Position numbers and translations under genes: made by a program. From positions 180,913-244,912 of the forward strand of contig NZ_CAKXZS010000001.1 of the NCBI RefSeq assembly GCF_935822925.1: a stretch of DNA of 64,000 nucleotides, given 5' to 3'. The notes under the pieces were generated by a model. The model saw only the letters and a program-made list of their open reading frames with translations. It was not told where the DNA came from and made no database searches. Positions 40,937 through 51,045 of the stretch are shown in pieces; position 1 is the stretch's first letter, and every line of letters starts with the position of its first letter. The DNA comes from Mesorhizobium ventifaucium. GTDB taxonomy: Bacteria > Pseudomonadota > Alphaproteobacteria > Rhizobiales > Rhizobiaceae.

Positions 40937-41443
40937 TTTTCGGGACTCAGAAATGAGGGCGTGCGACCTCACCTCCGCTGCATCGCAAAGTGAGGACAGT
41001 GACTGTCAGCTAATCTGCAACTGGCAGGATGATCGCCCGGCGCCAAAAACCGTTTGGCCACGTGGCCACCCCGGAAGGGTGGGGTCGGCTCCTCAGAGCT
41101 GTCATTCACAGTCCCGCCTTTTGATTATCTATAGGCTTGCAGAGTACGAGGCGGCGTGAGTCGAATGTCGCCGAAGGGCGGTTATATCAGGCTGAAATTC
41201 TGCATCTTTATTGGCCAGTCGACGAATTTCACCACGGGGGCGTTCGCAACTGCGTGGGTGTGGTCACGATCGGGGACAATCCGTCGCACATCCTGAGATT
41301 ATTCACCGCACCTCAGCGGCGCATATTTTTTTTCGCAATCAAACTTGCAACCCAACGGCGTCATTTGATACTAAATACATTGAATTCTGGGCCTTTGGTG
41401 ACAGATTCCTGCATCTAGAGAGCATTTTGCGAGGTTTTCCGCC
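40937..41443. promoter_or_regulatory. Divergent intergenic region between dehydrogenase and Lrp genes
   Basis: 507 bases between two divergent starts, the expected place for Lrp-type control of both genes. AT-rich around 41320-41400. I see no clear operator repeat. No gene is supported. Confidence 0.5.
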
Positions 41444-41941
41444 GTGGCCTATCGTGAGCCTGTCAAACAGTATGACCGAATCGATGCGCGTATTTTGGCG
41501 CTTGTGCAGAAGAACAACCGCCTTACTTCCGATGCGATCGGCGAACATGTCGGGCTGTCGGCAACCGCCTGCCAGCGTCGGCTGAAGCGCTTGCGTGCCG
41601 AAGGCATTATTGAAGCCGACGTCTCAATCGTATCCGCAAAGGCAATTGGTAGACCGATCCAGATGTTGGTTCTGGTCACTCTGGAGCGGGAGCGTGCCGA
41701 CATCATCGACAAGTTCAAGCGAGACATCAAGTCTTCTTCCGAGATTGCCACCGGCTTCTACATCACCGGCGAAGCGGATTTCCTCCTCTACATCACTGCT
41801 CGGAGCATGGAAGATTATGAGCAATATACGCGCCGCTTCTTCTACGAGAATCCGCACATTAAGAGCGTCAAAACGATGGTCGTGGTAGACCGGGTCAAGG
41901 CCGGATTTGCCGTGCCGATCGATCACCCGGAGGAGGACTGA
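41444..41941 (+). CDS. Lrp/AsnC family transcriptional regulator
   Basis: 165 residues from GTG 41444 (GAGG upstream). N-terminal HTH (IDARILALVQKNNRLTSDA with HVGLSATACQRRLKRL) and C-terminal RAM ligand domain (ATGFYITGEADFLLYITA). Usually senses an amino acid and controls neighbouring catabolic genes. Divergent from the dehydrogenase-purU genes, so it is probably their regulator; the inducer may be an amino acid or N-methyl derivative. Confidence 0.92.
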   Translation: MAYREPVKQYDRIDARILALVQKNNRLTSDAIGEHVGLSATACQRRLKRLRAEGIIEADVSIVSAKAIGRPIQMLVLVTLERERADIIDKFKRDIKSSSEIATGFYITGEADFLLYITARSMEDYEQYTRRFFYENPHIKSVKTMVVVDRVKAGFAVPIDHPEED

Positions 41942-41964
41942 GGGCGGCGATGCCCCGACGTCAC

Positions 41965-41977
41965 TAAAGCGTGTCGC
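41965..41977 (+). repeat. Inverted flank repeat, left
   Basis: TAAAGCGTGTCGC; the inverse copy is at 45099-45111. Together they bracket IS91-like copy B and the group II intron. The similarity continues loosely past the 13 bases (TTTAA, GGGAT). Confidence 0.6.
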
Positions 41978-41985
41978 GTTTAATT

Positions 41986-43164
41986 TGGGATCTGCGGCGA
42001 TAGTGTGCAGCGTCTCAGCGGCCGCCTTGAACAGGATCGTGTACATACCGCTTTGTTTTGGAAGGCGATTGCGGCGATCTCGGTCGGCAGCGTGAACACC
42101 ACCTGGAAGTAGGGAACTGGCAGAAGCTCGTCCTGCCGCGCTGCGAACCATTCCCGGCGGGCCTTTCCTTGGCACTTGGGGCAATGCCGGTTGCGACAGG
42201 AATTGTAGGCCACGCGGATCGCCCCGCAGGACCGGCAGCCCTCGACATGGCCGCCCAGTTCGGCGGTCCGGCACAGTTCGATGGGCTCATCGTGCGGCGC
42301 TCGAGGCTTCCGAGATGACCGTAATGAGCCCGCCGATAGCCTCGCCATGGCGGCGGAAGATATCCGCCACCTCCAGTCTCGCCGTCAGCCCGACGGCACG
42401 ACTTCGATGTTCAACCGGTCGAGCGGGCTTGTCGTGCGCCGGATGAGGCCGTTCGAGACCTTGGTGTAGAGCGCCGTCGAAGACAGATTATTGTGGCCAA
42501 GCAGCACCTGGATGATGCGAATGTCGGTGCCGTTCTCCAGCAATGCGTGGCGAAGCTGTGCCTGAAGCGTGTGGACCGTCGCGCGCTTGTCGATGGCGGC
42601 GGCCGAGTAAGATACCTGAACGTCGATGGGTCGATTTGCCTCCCGGCCCGGAAACAGCCAGCCCTGCGGCTTAGCCAGCCGCCAGAAGCGGCGCCAACAG
42701 CATCACGGTGCGGTCCTTGCCGCCTTTGCCGTGCTCGACCCGGATGACGCCGAGTTCGCTATCGATGTCCCCGACCTTCAGCCCGACGGTCTCCGAAGCG
42801 CGAAGGCCCGCGGCATTGGCCGTCGTCAAGGCGGTGCGCGTCTTCAGGCTCGGGGCCGCCTCAAGAAAGCGGACATCCTCGTCGGTGCCGAGACCACCGG
42901 CATCATGCGCGGCGCGCGGGCGAAGACGATCCGTTCCGGAATTTCGGCATGGCCAGCGTCACGCCACCGCGTGTACACAGGATCATTGCGTGGCCGGCGA
43001 CAGATTGCGGATCGTCATGTCCTCGATCTTGCGCCGGCGAAGCGGGCTCAACTCGGTCGTCTCATACTCCTGTTCACAAGATTGCGCTTCAACAGCCGCA
43101 ATCCTTCAAAACAGAAGCCTCATCTGCAAACCGACCCACCATCTGCCGCGTTAGCGGCTTCGTT
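41986..43164 (-). mobile_element. IS91-like element copy B, truncated and decayed
   Basis: Inverted relative to copy A. From the right end inward: IR part GCGGCTTCGTT (43154-43164), a tyrosine recombinase region (about 42390-43060) homologous to copy A but with in-frame stops soon after its start, then the transposase N-terminus with its zinc-binding site (CRSCGAIRVAYNSC and HCPKC, about 42150-42260). It breaks off near 41990 after the transposase segment AADPK, close to the site where copy A resumes. The other six bases of the IR (CAATCC) lie beyond the intron at 45085. Confidence 0.75.
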
Positions 43165-45084
43165 GTGTGCCCAGCATGTTCAACCGCTTGGGGGTGAAAG
43201 TCCCTTAACCAACCTGATGGAGGTGAAGGCTTAGCGAAGCGCAAGGACATTATCGCGAGGTGGTGTCTGAAGGAAGCGTGGAGCAAAACCGCGACCTGAC
43301 GAACAGAAACCGGATGTGAGGCATCCCTGGCCGGACGAGCGGGCAACGTGTCGCGAAGTCCATATCCATCAAGGGCAGGGCTGTAGATCCGGCAGGTGCG
43401 CGGGGAAGGCGATTGAATTTACCTGGGGAGGCCTGCGTCATGTTCCGACTTCGGAACTGAGGGAACCGCAAGGTGACCTGACCGTGATGCAGGAGTCAGC
43501 AGAGGGCGTAGTAGGTGATGCTGTCGGCAAGGCTAGTGAGGCACTCCAAGGCCGAAAGGCGGAGCAAACGGATAGGCCGAGCCGGAAACGATGACCGAAG
43601 GCCCGAACGATTGGAAGTGGCAAGTAGGACTGGCAACTCATGAGTGGAAAGCGGCAGAAGACCCAGTCCTGGAACGAGGGACCGGGGTGAAGCCCCTGTC
43701 AGCGGTCACCAAGGGGCCGAACCACTCGTGGCGAAGTCGGCACCCGAAAGCCCGGCTTGGACAGAACAGCTAATGCAGACGGTATGTAGCCGAGAGAATC
43801 TGGAAACAGCGTGGAAACGCGTTCGAAGCAACAAGGGCGGTCCAGGCGTGGATGGGATGACCATCGACGACGCCAAGGGCTACCTGCGTGAGCACTGGCC
43901 AAGCATTCGGTCTCGATTGATCGAGGAAACCTATCAGCCGCAGTCGGTCAAAATCCCCAAGCCGGACGGCGGGGTCAGAAAACTCGGCGTACCTTGCGTC
44001 GTCGACAGACTGATCCAGCAAGCCCTGCGGCAGGTCCTCCAAGAGCAGTGGGACCCGACGTTCTCGGAGCACAGCTACGGCTTCCGCCCGGGACGCTCTG
44101 CCCATCAGGCAGTAGCCCAAGCGCAATGCTACATTGCCGAGGGTTTCAGCTGCGTGGTTGACCTGGACCTCGAAAGATTTTTCGACCGGGTTAATCATGA
44201 TAGCCTGATGGCGCGCGTTGCCGCGAGGGTGTCCGACAAGCGTGTGCTCAAACTCATCCGAGCATTCCTCAATGCGGGGTGATGGAGGATGGCTTGGTCC
44301 GTCCGGTGGACGAAGGGACCCCCGCAAGGCGGTCCGCTCTCGCCCATCCTAAGCAACCTCCTGCTCGACGACCTCGACAGGGAAACTGGCCCGACGTGGT
44401 CTCCGCTTCTGCCGTTACGCGGACGACTGCAACATCTATGTTCGCAGCCGCCGCGCCGGCGAACGGGTCGTGGCTTCCATAGGCCGGTTCCTGACCAAGA
44501 AGCTGCGGCTGAAGGTCAACGAGGCGAAGAGCGCGGTGGCGCGACCGGAGGAGCGGAAGTTCCTCGGGTTCAGCATCTCGAATGACGGGAGCGAGCGGCG
44601 CATCGCGCCGAAGGCCCTCGACAAATTCAAGACGCTGATCCGGGACATGACACGCCGGACCGGGGATCAGTCTGCCGCAGTTGATCAAGGAGCTGAAGCC
44701 ATACCTCATCGAATGGCGCGGTTACTTCGCTTCTGCCAGACCCCACGGGTGCTTACGAACTTGGAAGCGTGGATCCGCCGAAGACTACGCATGTATCTCT
44801 GGCGGCAATGCGGGAACGGGCACAACCGCTTCAAGGAACTGCGCCATCGTGGCGTCCCAAAGTTCAGTGCTGCGGCTGCAGCCGGTTCGCCGACGGGATT
44901 CTGGCGCATGTCAGGACACCGGCGGTCCAACAGGCCCTGCGCAACCATTACTTCGAGTCTCTCGGCCTCCCTCGGCTCCATGTCTCTGCCCAAGCTTAAT
45001 CCGATCGAACCGCCGTGGTACGGACCCGTATGCCCGGTGGTGTGGGAGGGGGGCGTCGCGAGGCGTCCCCCTATCCCGAATCTG
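43165..45084 (+). mobile_element. Group II intron inserted in the IR of IS91-like copy B
   Basis: Begins GTGTGCCCAGC, the usual GTGYG-type 5' end. A domain V-like hairpin lies at 45005-45045 (GAACCGCC ... GGTGGT), followed by a GC-rich domain VI stem with a single unpaired A region near 45072. The boundary calls come from the interruption of the IS91 17-bp repeat, GCGGCTTCGTT before and CAATCC after; the exact 3' end could be a few bases earlier. Its reverse transcriptase is broken. Confidence 0.75.
43773..44999 (+). pseudogene. ltrA: Group II intron reverse transcriptase/maturase, frameshifted
   Basis: RT blocks in order: NLETAWKRVRSNKGGPGVDG, VDRLIQQALRQVL, HSYGFRPGRSAHQAV, DLDLERFFDRVNHD, TPQGGPLSP, RYADD (catalytic) and KFLGFSI, then the maturase end ALRNHYFESLGLPRL. 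Frame breaks lie near 44280, 44325 and 44385, with another after 44660. The YADD site is intact but no continuous protein can form, so the intron could move only with help in trans. Confidence 0.85.
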
Positions 45085-45091
45085 CAATCCC

Positions 45092-46207
45092 TTAAATGGC
45101 GACACGCTTTAAATCAGTGAACGTTTGTGACGACGACGACACGACACGGATTTCGTCCGTGTTAAGCGTGATGTTCAGGGGCTCGCCTGGCTTGGGATGA
45201 CGACCGAACGGGAACCGCTCGTGCATCATAAGCTGTTCGCCGCCAACGTCGAGAACGACCCGCGTGGCTCCGCCGTAGTAATGGGACTCGAGGACCCTGG
45301 CTTCCCTGACCAGCCCTTGAGGCCCGTCAGCAGCAAGATGCACGTGCTCGGGCCGCACGATGGCGTTTGCGGGACCCGGTTGCCAGTTTCCCGGAACTTT
45401 CAACGCCGATTTTGAAACGAAGGTTCCCGTTGCGTCGACGGCGCCCTCAACGACCGAACACCAGCCGATAAACTTCGCAACAAAGGTACTTTCGGGACTC
45501 TCGTAGATGTCCCCCGGCGTCCCTATCTGTTCAATCCTTCCAGTATTCATCACAACGATACGGTCGGACATCGTCAGTGCCTCCTCCTGGTCGTGGGTCA
45601 CGAAGAGGGTGGTAACGTCGACACCTCGGATGACTTCCCGCAGCTCTTCTCGCATTCGCACTCTCAGCTGGGCATCCAGATTAGAAAACGGTTCGTCGAG
45701 CAGAAGGACTGCGGGCCGCATGGCGAGCGCACGGGCAAGCGCAATGCGTTGCTGTTGTCCACCGGACAGCTGCGTCGGGAGGCGCTCCGCAAGGTGAGGA
45801 AGCTCGACCAGTCGAAGCATCTCTCTTACCCGTTTCTCCCGGTCAACCCGGTTCCACTTAAGATTTTCAAGGCCGAAGGCAATGTTTTCGGCCACGGTCA
45901 TGTGCGGAAACAGCGCATAACTTTGGAAAACCATGCCGGTGTCGCGCCGGTAGGGCGGCTGGTGCGTCATGTCTTGGTTGTTGATGCGAACAGTTCCCGA
46001 AGTGGGTTTCACAAAGCCGGCCACCATGCGGAGGGTCGTCGTTTTGCCGCAGCCGGACGGCCCCAGCAGGCAGACCAGTTCTCCCCGCGCCATCCCAAGC
46101 GAGACATCGGCAACGGCGATTGACTCACCATAATGCCGCGACACGGATTGCAGTTCTACGACGTAGTCGCGCTCGCCGTGTAGGCCGTTTCCATGATTGC
46201 TCGACAC
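45092..46207 (-). CDS. ABC transporter ATP-binding protein, polyamine/opine type (PotA-like)
   Basis: 371 residues: Walker A GPSGCGKTTT, signature LSGGQQQRIALARAL, Walker B LLLDEPFSNLD, switch H in VTHDQEEAL, then a C-terminal TOBE region (about 280-360). Drives the importer encoded just upstream. Its last codons and stop lie in the 45099-45111 flank repeat, so the extreme C-terminus may have been altered by the mobile element. 21 bases after the second permease gene; last gene of the operon. Confidence 0.92.
   Translation of the reverse strand: MSSNHGNGLHGERDYVVELQSVSRHYGESIAVADVSLGMARGELVCLLGPSGCGKTTTLRMVAGFVKPTSGTVRINNQDMTHQPPYRRDTGMVFQSYALFPHMTVAENIAFGLENLKWNRVDREKRVREMLRLVELPHLAERLPTQLSGGQQQRIALARALAMRPAVLLLDEPFSNLDAQLRVRMREELREVIRGVDVTTLFVTHDQEEALTMSDRIVVMNTGRIEQIGTPGDIYESPESTFVAKFIGWCSVVEGAVDATGTFVSKSALKVPGNWQPGPANAIVRPEHVHLAADGPQGLVREARVLESHYYGGATRVVLDVGGEQLMMHERFPFGRHPKPGEPLNITLNTDEIRVVSSSSQTFTDLKRVAI
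45099..45111 (-). repeat. Inverted flank repeat, right
   Basis: Reverse complement of 41965-41977. It overlaps the 3' end of the ABC ATPase gene and supplies its last codons. Confidence 0.6.
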
Positions 46208-46228
46208 AGATTTTACCTCTTGTTCTTG

Positions 46229-47029
46229 TTAGGCGAGCCGTTCGGCGCCGATCAAATGCTCGATTGTTAGAATGACCGCCAAGGTGACAAAAATCATGAT
46301 GCTCGACACGGCTGCGACGAGCGGGTCATAGCTCGCGTCCACGTAGGTGAAGAGCTGGACCGGCAATGTGACGTTGCCCCCATAAGTGAGGAAGACCGAA
46401 ACCGTGACGTTTCCGAACGACGTCACAAAGGCAAAGATCGCGGCCGACAACAAACCCGGCAGAATGAGAGGCAGCGTAATCCGCCTGATCACCTGGAACG
46501 GTGTCGCGCGCAGGTTCATCGCGGCTTCCTCAAGCACGCGGTTATGCAGAGAAAGACTGGCGAGCACGGTCCTGACGACATAAGGGATCGCGAGGACAAG
46601 GTGGCCGACGAGCAGCGGCAGCATCGTCTGCGTGAGGTGCATCCAGGCAAACAAATACAAGAGTCCAATACCAAGAACCACGGCGGGGACGACAAGCGGC
46701 GAGAATGCAAGTCCTTGAAGCAGCCCTTTGCCGGGGAAGGAAAACCGGTTGATCGCAAACGCGGCAGCGAATCCGATTATCAGCGCCAGAAAGGATACAA
46801 TCACCGCAACGTAGGTGCTGGTCCAAAGAGCCTTCATGAATGGTTCGCTCTCGAAGGCGCGCTGGTACCATTGGAGAGAGAATCCCGGCGGAGGAAAATT
46901 CATCGATGTCCCGCTGGTGAAGGACGAGATAATGACCAATACAGCAGGCAACGCGAGCATGGTGTAGACCACTGCACGTACAACCGCGCCGGCCATCTTC
47001 ATGACGTTGTCGCTGAAATCATCTCGCAT
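46229..47029 (-). CDS. ABC transporter permease (PotC-like)
   Basis: 266 residues, six hydrophobic segments, with the EAA loop EEAAMNLRATPFQVIRRITLP (about 163-183) that docks on the ATPase. Second permease of the polyamine/opine-type importer. The start overlaps the previous permease gene by 11 bases. Confidence 0.92.
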   Translation of the reverse strand: MRDDFSDNVMKMAGAVVRAVVYTMLALPAVLVIISSFTSGTSMNFPPPGFSLQWYQRAFESEPFMKALWTSTYVAVIVSFLALIIGFAAAFAINRFSFPGKGLLQGLAFSPLVVPAVVLGIGLLYLFAWMHLTQTMLPLLVGHLVLAIPYVVRTVLASLSLHNRVLEEAAMNLRATPFQVIRRITLPLILPGLLSAAIFAFVTSFGNVTVSVFLTYGGNVTLPVQLFTYVDASYDPLVAAVSSIMIFVTLAVILTIEHLIGAERLA

Positions 47030-47900
47030 GGAGACGCCCTCCCATGACGAGGCGCGATGCGGCCAGTGCGTTGAACGCCGCGGTAAAGCCGAGACCGGCT
47101 ACGAAAAGAATAAAGGCCATGGCTGCACCGGACGGCCAGTTGAATTCCGACATGATGCGTTCGTAGATCAGACTCCCCAGCATGGGTACACGATTGCCGC
47201 CGATGAGTCGCGGGGTGATGAACGCTGAAATGGAAAGCACAAACACAAGATTGCATCCGACCAGAATGCCCGGGGTTGCGAGCGGGATGATGACCCGGCG
47301 GAATGTCACCAGCCTGTTTGCCCTCAGGTTGGATGCCGCTTGTTCAAGGACAGGATCAATCTGGGTCACCACACTCAGGACCGACAGGATCATGAAGGGC
47401 AGGAACTGCTGGACCAAAACAAGAATAACGGCAGGTCGCGTAAACAGGAGAGTCTTCGGGGAAGAGATGATCCCGAGATTGAAAAGGACCGAGTTCAGAA
47501 GCCCATTTCGGCCCAGGATGATCAGCCACCCGAATACAATGACGACTAGGCTCAGCGTCAAAGGTAAAATGACGATGATGGTACGCCAACGACGTGCGAG
47601 AGGTGGCAAGCGCGCAAGAGAATAGCCGGTGGGGAAGCCGACCACCAAGCAAATAAGGCTGACGATGACCCCGTCGACGAAAGTCTCCCAGAGGATCGAT
47701 GAATAGTATGAGTCCGAGAAGAAGCGCAGGTAGTGCCCAACGGTAAATCCTGTGCCTTCAAGAAGATAGTCTCCGTCCAAGAAGCTGGACCGCAGTACGC
47801 CCGCCACTGGCACCACCAGGAATCCCAGAAGAAGCAGGACCATAGGCGCCAATAAAAGTGCTGCTGTAAATTTGCGGTTTCGCTCGAGTGGTGGGTTCAT
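47019..47900 (-). CDS. ABC transporter permease (PotB-like)
   Basis: 293 residues, six hydrophobic segments and the EAA loop LEQAASNLRANRLVTFRRVI. First permease of the importer; overlaps the next permease gene, 86 bases after the binding-protein gene. Intact. Confidence 0.92.
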   Translation of the reverse strand: MNPPLERNRKFTAALLLAPMVLLLLGFLVVPVAGVLRSSFLDGDYLLEGTGFTVGHYLRFFSDSYYSSILWETFVDGVIVSLICLVVGFPTGYSLARLPPLARRWRTIIVILPLTLSLVVIVFGWLIILGRNGLLNSVLFNLGIISSPKTLLFTRPAVILVLVQQFLPFMILSVLSVVTQIDPVLEQAASNLRANRLVTFRRVIIPLATPGILVGCNLVFVLSISAFITPRLIGGNRVPMLGSLIYERIMSEFNWPSGAAMAFILFVAGLGFTAAFNALAASRLVMGGRLHAR

Positions 47901-47986
47901 GACGTTTCCCTGAAGGAATCAATCGAGGTGCCCCTTTGGACCGCGCGTCGCGGATGCGCGCTGCCCCGCACCTAATGGCAACGGCT

Positions 47987-49039
47987 TCAGCCACGGAGGA
48001 TTTTATTGATGCGCTCGATCCGCGAGCTGCGGTCAGCCATCCACTTCTCCCAATCGACGTTCTTCTTCAGGGCAAGCCGTTCGAGCGAATTGAATGTCAT
48101 ATCCTTGGCGATATCCTCCGGCAGCTTGACGTCCGTGGTCACGCCAAGCCGCATTGAGCGCGGGAGACCCAGCATGCCTTCGTCAGACAGCATTTGCTCG
48201 AGAAACGCGAGAGCTGCCTCAGGGTTCTTCGCGTTCTTGGGGATGTTCATGTAGGACGTGGCGCCGTAGATACCCTGTGGTGGCATGACGCTCACGATCG
48301 GCAGCCCCTTTGCCCGCATTTCATATCCCCGCGCATCCGACATAACACCGGCGGCAACTTCTCCATTTTCGAACATCTGAATCATCGCAACGGTGCTCTG
48401 CCCAAGCGCAACGATGTTGTCCTTCGCCTTCTCGAGCAGCTTGAACGCTGGCTCCATGTTAGAAATCGAACCGCCGTTCTCTTCAGCCATTCCCAAGAGA
48501 TATAGGCAGTTCGTATCAAACGTGGCGGCAGGAAGGGTTATCTTACCTTCAAGATCAGGGCGGGCGAGATCGGTATACGTTGTGATCGGCTTCTCTAGCT
48601 GTTCCGAGTTGAAGACAGGGATGTAAGTGAACACGCTGTAAGGGACACCATATTCGTCGTACTCGCGGAACCCAGGGAGGATCCGCTTGATGTTTGGAAC
48701 GTCGGACTCCTTGATCTCCCGAATGAAGTCGGCCTTCAGCGCCTCCACCATGTACGCACTGTCGGCTTGGTAAATATCATACGGAGGGTTTTCCCTGTTC
48801 GCCACCATCTTGACGAGGTCTGCAGATTGAGTTCCTGCAGTCATTTCGACCTTCAGTCCGGTCCGTTCCTCGAGGGGTGCTGCGACGTATTTCTTGATAG
48901 TTTCATCGTACAAACCACCCCATCCGCCCACGCGAAGGGTAACGCCCGCGAACTTCTTGTCCTGGGCATGGACGTAAGGCGCAGCCAGCGCGCTCATCGC
49001 AGTCGCGGTGGCGAGTTTCAGGAATGTGCGTCTTATCAT
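47987..49039 (-). CDS. ABC transporter periplasmic binding protein (PotD-like)
   Basis: 350 residues with an N-terminal signal resembling a Tat/Sec hybrid (RRTFLKLATATAMSALAAPY, cleavage near VHA-QD). Mature part is a type II binding protein (LRVGGWGGLYDETIKKYV), like those for polyamines, thiamine or opines. It defines the substrate of the importer, which cannot be read. The catabolic genes around it suggest an amino-acid-like or N-methylated compound. First importer gene; the dehydrogenase gene lies upstream on the same strand. Confidence 0.9.
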   Translation of the reverse strand: MIRRTFLKLATATAMSALAAPYVHAQDKKFAGVTLRVGGWGGLYDETIKKYVAAPLEERTGLKVEMTAGTQSADLVKMVANRENPPYDIYQADSAYMVEALKADFIREIKESDVPNIKRILPGFREYDEYGVPYSVFTYIPVFNSEQLEKPITTYTDLARPDLEGKITLPAATFDTNCLYLLGMAEENGGSISNMEPAFKLLEKAKDNIVALGQSTVAMIQMFENGEVAAGVMSDARGYEMRAKGLPIVSVMPPQGIYGATSYMNIPKNAKNPEAALAFLEQMLSDEGMLGLPRSMRLGVTTDVKLPEDIAKDMTFNSLERLALKKNVDWEKWMADRSSRIERINKILRG

Positions 49040-49205
49040 TTCCCATTCTCCTTATGGTTAATTGTTCCCCCACACGTTGACCCGCGTCAAGGCAATTGAC
49101 GTGCCCATCGCGTACCGAGCAGACAGCGGGGCGAAGCAAGTGGAACTCGAATTGCTGCTCTGGTATAGTTCCCAATTATCGACCAGCGCTCGCGTATGCT
49201 TAAAC

Positions 49206-50249
49206 CTAGTAGCCCTCTTCCAGATTTACCCCAAGTGTCAGCTGCTGCCCTGCTGCGAATTCGACAAGGTTCTGGATGCCCCATTCGATAGACCGCTCCA
49301 GCACATCATCCGCGTTATGGGCTGCGCGAGCCGAGCAAATAACGTTCGGTAGCCTCTGAATATCGAGCCGAGAGCCCCATCCGATCGGAAACGTTCTGCC
49401 GAACTCATACCGCCACCAAACATCCGTGCCGAAACCGCGCAAGCGCCCTGAGGTAAGCGCTTCATAAAGCGGCTTTTCTTGAATCGTAGCCGCCCGACCA
49501 ACGTTGACCAAGAACGCATTCGGCTTCATGGCTGCCAGTTCGGCTTTACCGAAGAGGCCAGTTGTTTCTCTGGTATTTGGGGCGGCAAGGACCACATAAT
49601 CGCATTGTGCCAAAACGGCCTGCAGCTCCTCCGGTCCGTACATAGTATCAACGTTTTCCGCTTTCTGCTCCTTGTTTCGACGTACCCCCAGGACGTTCAT
49701 GTCGAACGCGTTGGCGTGCTTTGCGACACGGCCGCCGATGCGGCCGACGCCAATCACCGCTACCGTGCGTTCGTGCAACATCGCCGACCGGCTTTCATCC
49801 CCCCAAACGGGAAACGAAGAACGACCGTCGACTGCCATCTGATGTTTGATGATGGCATTCTTCGCGAGAGCGAGCATCAGCATAATGCCCTGCTCTGCAA
49901 TAGCGATAGCATTCGCCCCAGCGATATTGGCAAGCTTCGCCTTGCGTTTCGCGATCAGCGAAAAGGCACCCATCTGCCTTAGGTCATCAACGCCCACATG
50001 CAGCCATGACAGGATCTTCAGCTTCTCAGCGATTTCGAGGATGCCGGTGGGCACCGTCCATCCGATGAAGGCGTCTGCGTCGCTGGCGTGGCGCTCGAGA
50101 TCGGCGTAAGTGGTCTCATAGCGGGACAGGTAGTCCGCGGGCTCTGGCGCGGCCACTTCGGTTCCCGCCGGCATCGCCGTCTTGATATTCTCGATTTCCT
50201 GCTGTGTGGCATGCCACAAACATAAAACCTTCATTTCACCCGTGTTCAT
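49206..50249 (-). CDS. D-isomer-specific 2-hydroxyacid dehydrogenase family protein
   Basis: 347 residues from ATG 50249; MKVLCLW at 50234 is an alternative, and the frame to 50390 is too long. NAD-binding motif GVGRIGGRVAKHA, catalytic Arg in LVNVGRAATI, an active-site Asp/Glu segment FGTDVWWRYEF and the His in RAAHNADD. Oxidises or reduces a 2-hydroxy/2-keto acid with NAD(P). 166 bases upstream of the binding-protein gene on the same strand, so it may share a transcript with the importer and act on the imported compound. Confidence 0.88.
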   Translation of the reverse strand: MNTGEMKVLCLWHATQQEIENIKTAMPAGTEVAAPEPADYLSRYETTYADLERHASDADAFIGWTVPTGILEIAEKLKILSWLHVGVDDLRQMGAFSLIAKRKAKLANIAGANAIAIAEQGIMLMLALAKNAIIKHQMAVDGRSSFPVWGDESRSAMLHERTVAVIGVGRIGGRVAKHANAFDMNVLGVRRNKEQKAENVDTMYGPEELQAVLAQCDYVVLAAPNTRETTGLFGKAELAAMKPNAFLVNVGRAATIQEKPLYEALTSGRLRGFGTDVWWRYEFGRTFPIGWGSRLDIQRLPNVICSARAAHNADDVLERSIEWGIQNLVEFAAGQQLTLGVNLEEGY

Positions 50250-50648
50250 GATAGTTGACCGCCTTTGGGCGGTGCCCAGCTCTCGACTTGCGTCCAGCCG
50301 CACCCCACCTCCTCGAATAGTATTCAATACGGGGGTGCGGTTTCGACTGAAAGACGGCCTGCCGCAGCAGAAAGACTGCGTTGCCAGCATGGTTGTTGAA
50401 GGATTCCGTTGGGAAACGCGGCACGCGGTTCCCGCCTCGCGGGGCCCGAAGGGATCCCGGCAACTAGTAAAAAATTTCGCATCCTATCGAGATTTTGGCG
50501 CAGGATTTCGAATCCCGCGTTTCAAGTGCCACGCCTTTCCAGCAAGGGACTTTGCTACAATCGGAGGCGTGATTAAACCCGCCACAGATGAGTCAGCTGC
50601 TCCGGCTTGCCAGTAGCCGGTCCCAGGGACATCGTGGGGCCTAAAGCA
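50250..50648. other. Intergenic region between divergent catabolic genes
   Basis: 400 bases between the dehydrogenase start and the cupin pseudogene; likely holds divergent promoters. No gene or clear operator seen. Confidence 0.5.
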
Positions 50649-51045
50649 ATGAAGCGTCTGACTGAAACCATTCTCTACACTCACGAAAGCGGACGAAGCC
50701 GCTTTCGTGAAGAAAGCTTGAACCTTTCCGAGGGAACTCCGCAGATGAAAAAGACGCGCCTTGCTCCGTGCAAGGCTTCCGTTCCGCTACAGGCCGTTCG
50801 GCTTCACCTTCGATTTGCACAATTCGGATCGCCCCCTTTGGGGGTGGTCCTCCAAGACCAGATGGAGATCGCGCTTCAAGATGGGAGTTCGCGAATCTTC
50901 AAACCTGAAGACTGCTTCTTCGCCGAGAATCTGCTCCCGGAGGGAGCGAGATTTGACCGCGCGATCCGCGGTCACAGGTCGGGTCAGGTGGACCAGACAC
51001 CCTCGTGACATTCTTTCTCGACGTTTCAAGAAAATCGCCTCGATC
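50649..51045 (+). pseudogene. Cupin-domain protein, frameshifted
   Basis: ATG 50649 gives KRLTETILYTHESG; after a frame change near 50785 the sequence reads YRPFGFTFDLHNSD, then returns to VVLQDQMEIALQDGSSRIFK with PEDCFFAENLLPEGARF, and after another shift near 51003 TFFLDV. These are consecutive strands of a small cupin fold with two or three frame breaks. Cupins often isomerise or sense small acids. Its neighbours are the M24 and racemase-like genes on the same strand. Confidence 0.65.

Noticed and set aside
38438..40972. Dehydrogenase start at 40972
   Set aside because: The 12 extra residues are not typical; [17 protein letters not shown] at 40936 starts the FAD domain at the usual distance.
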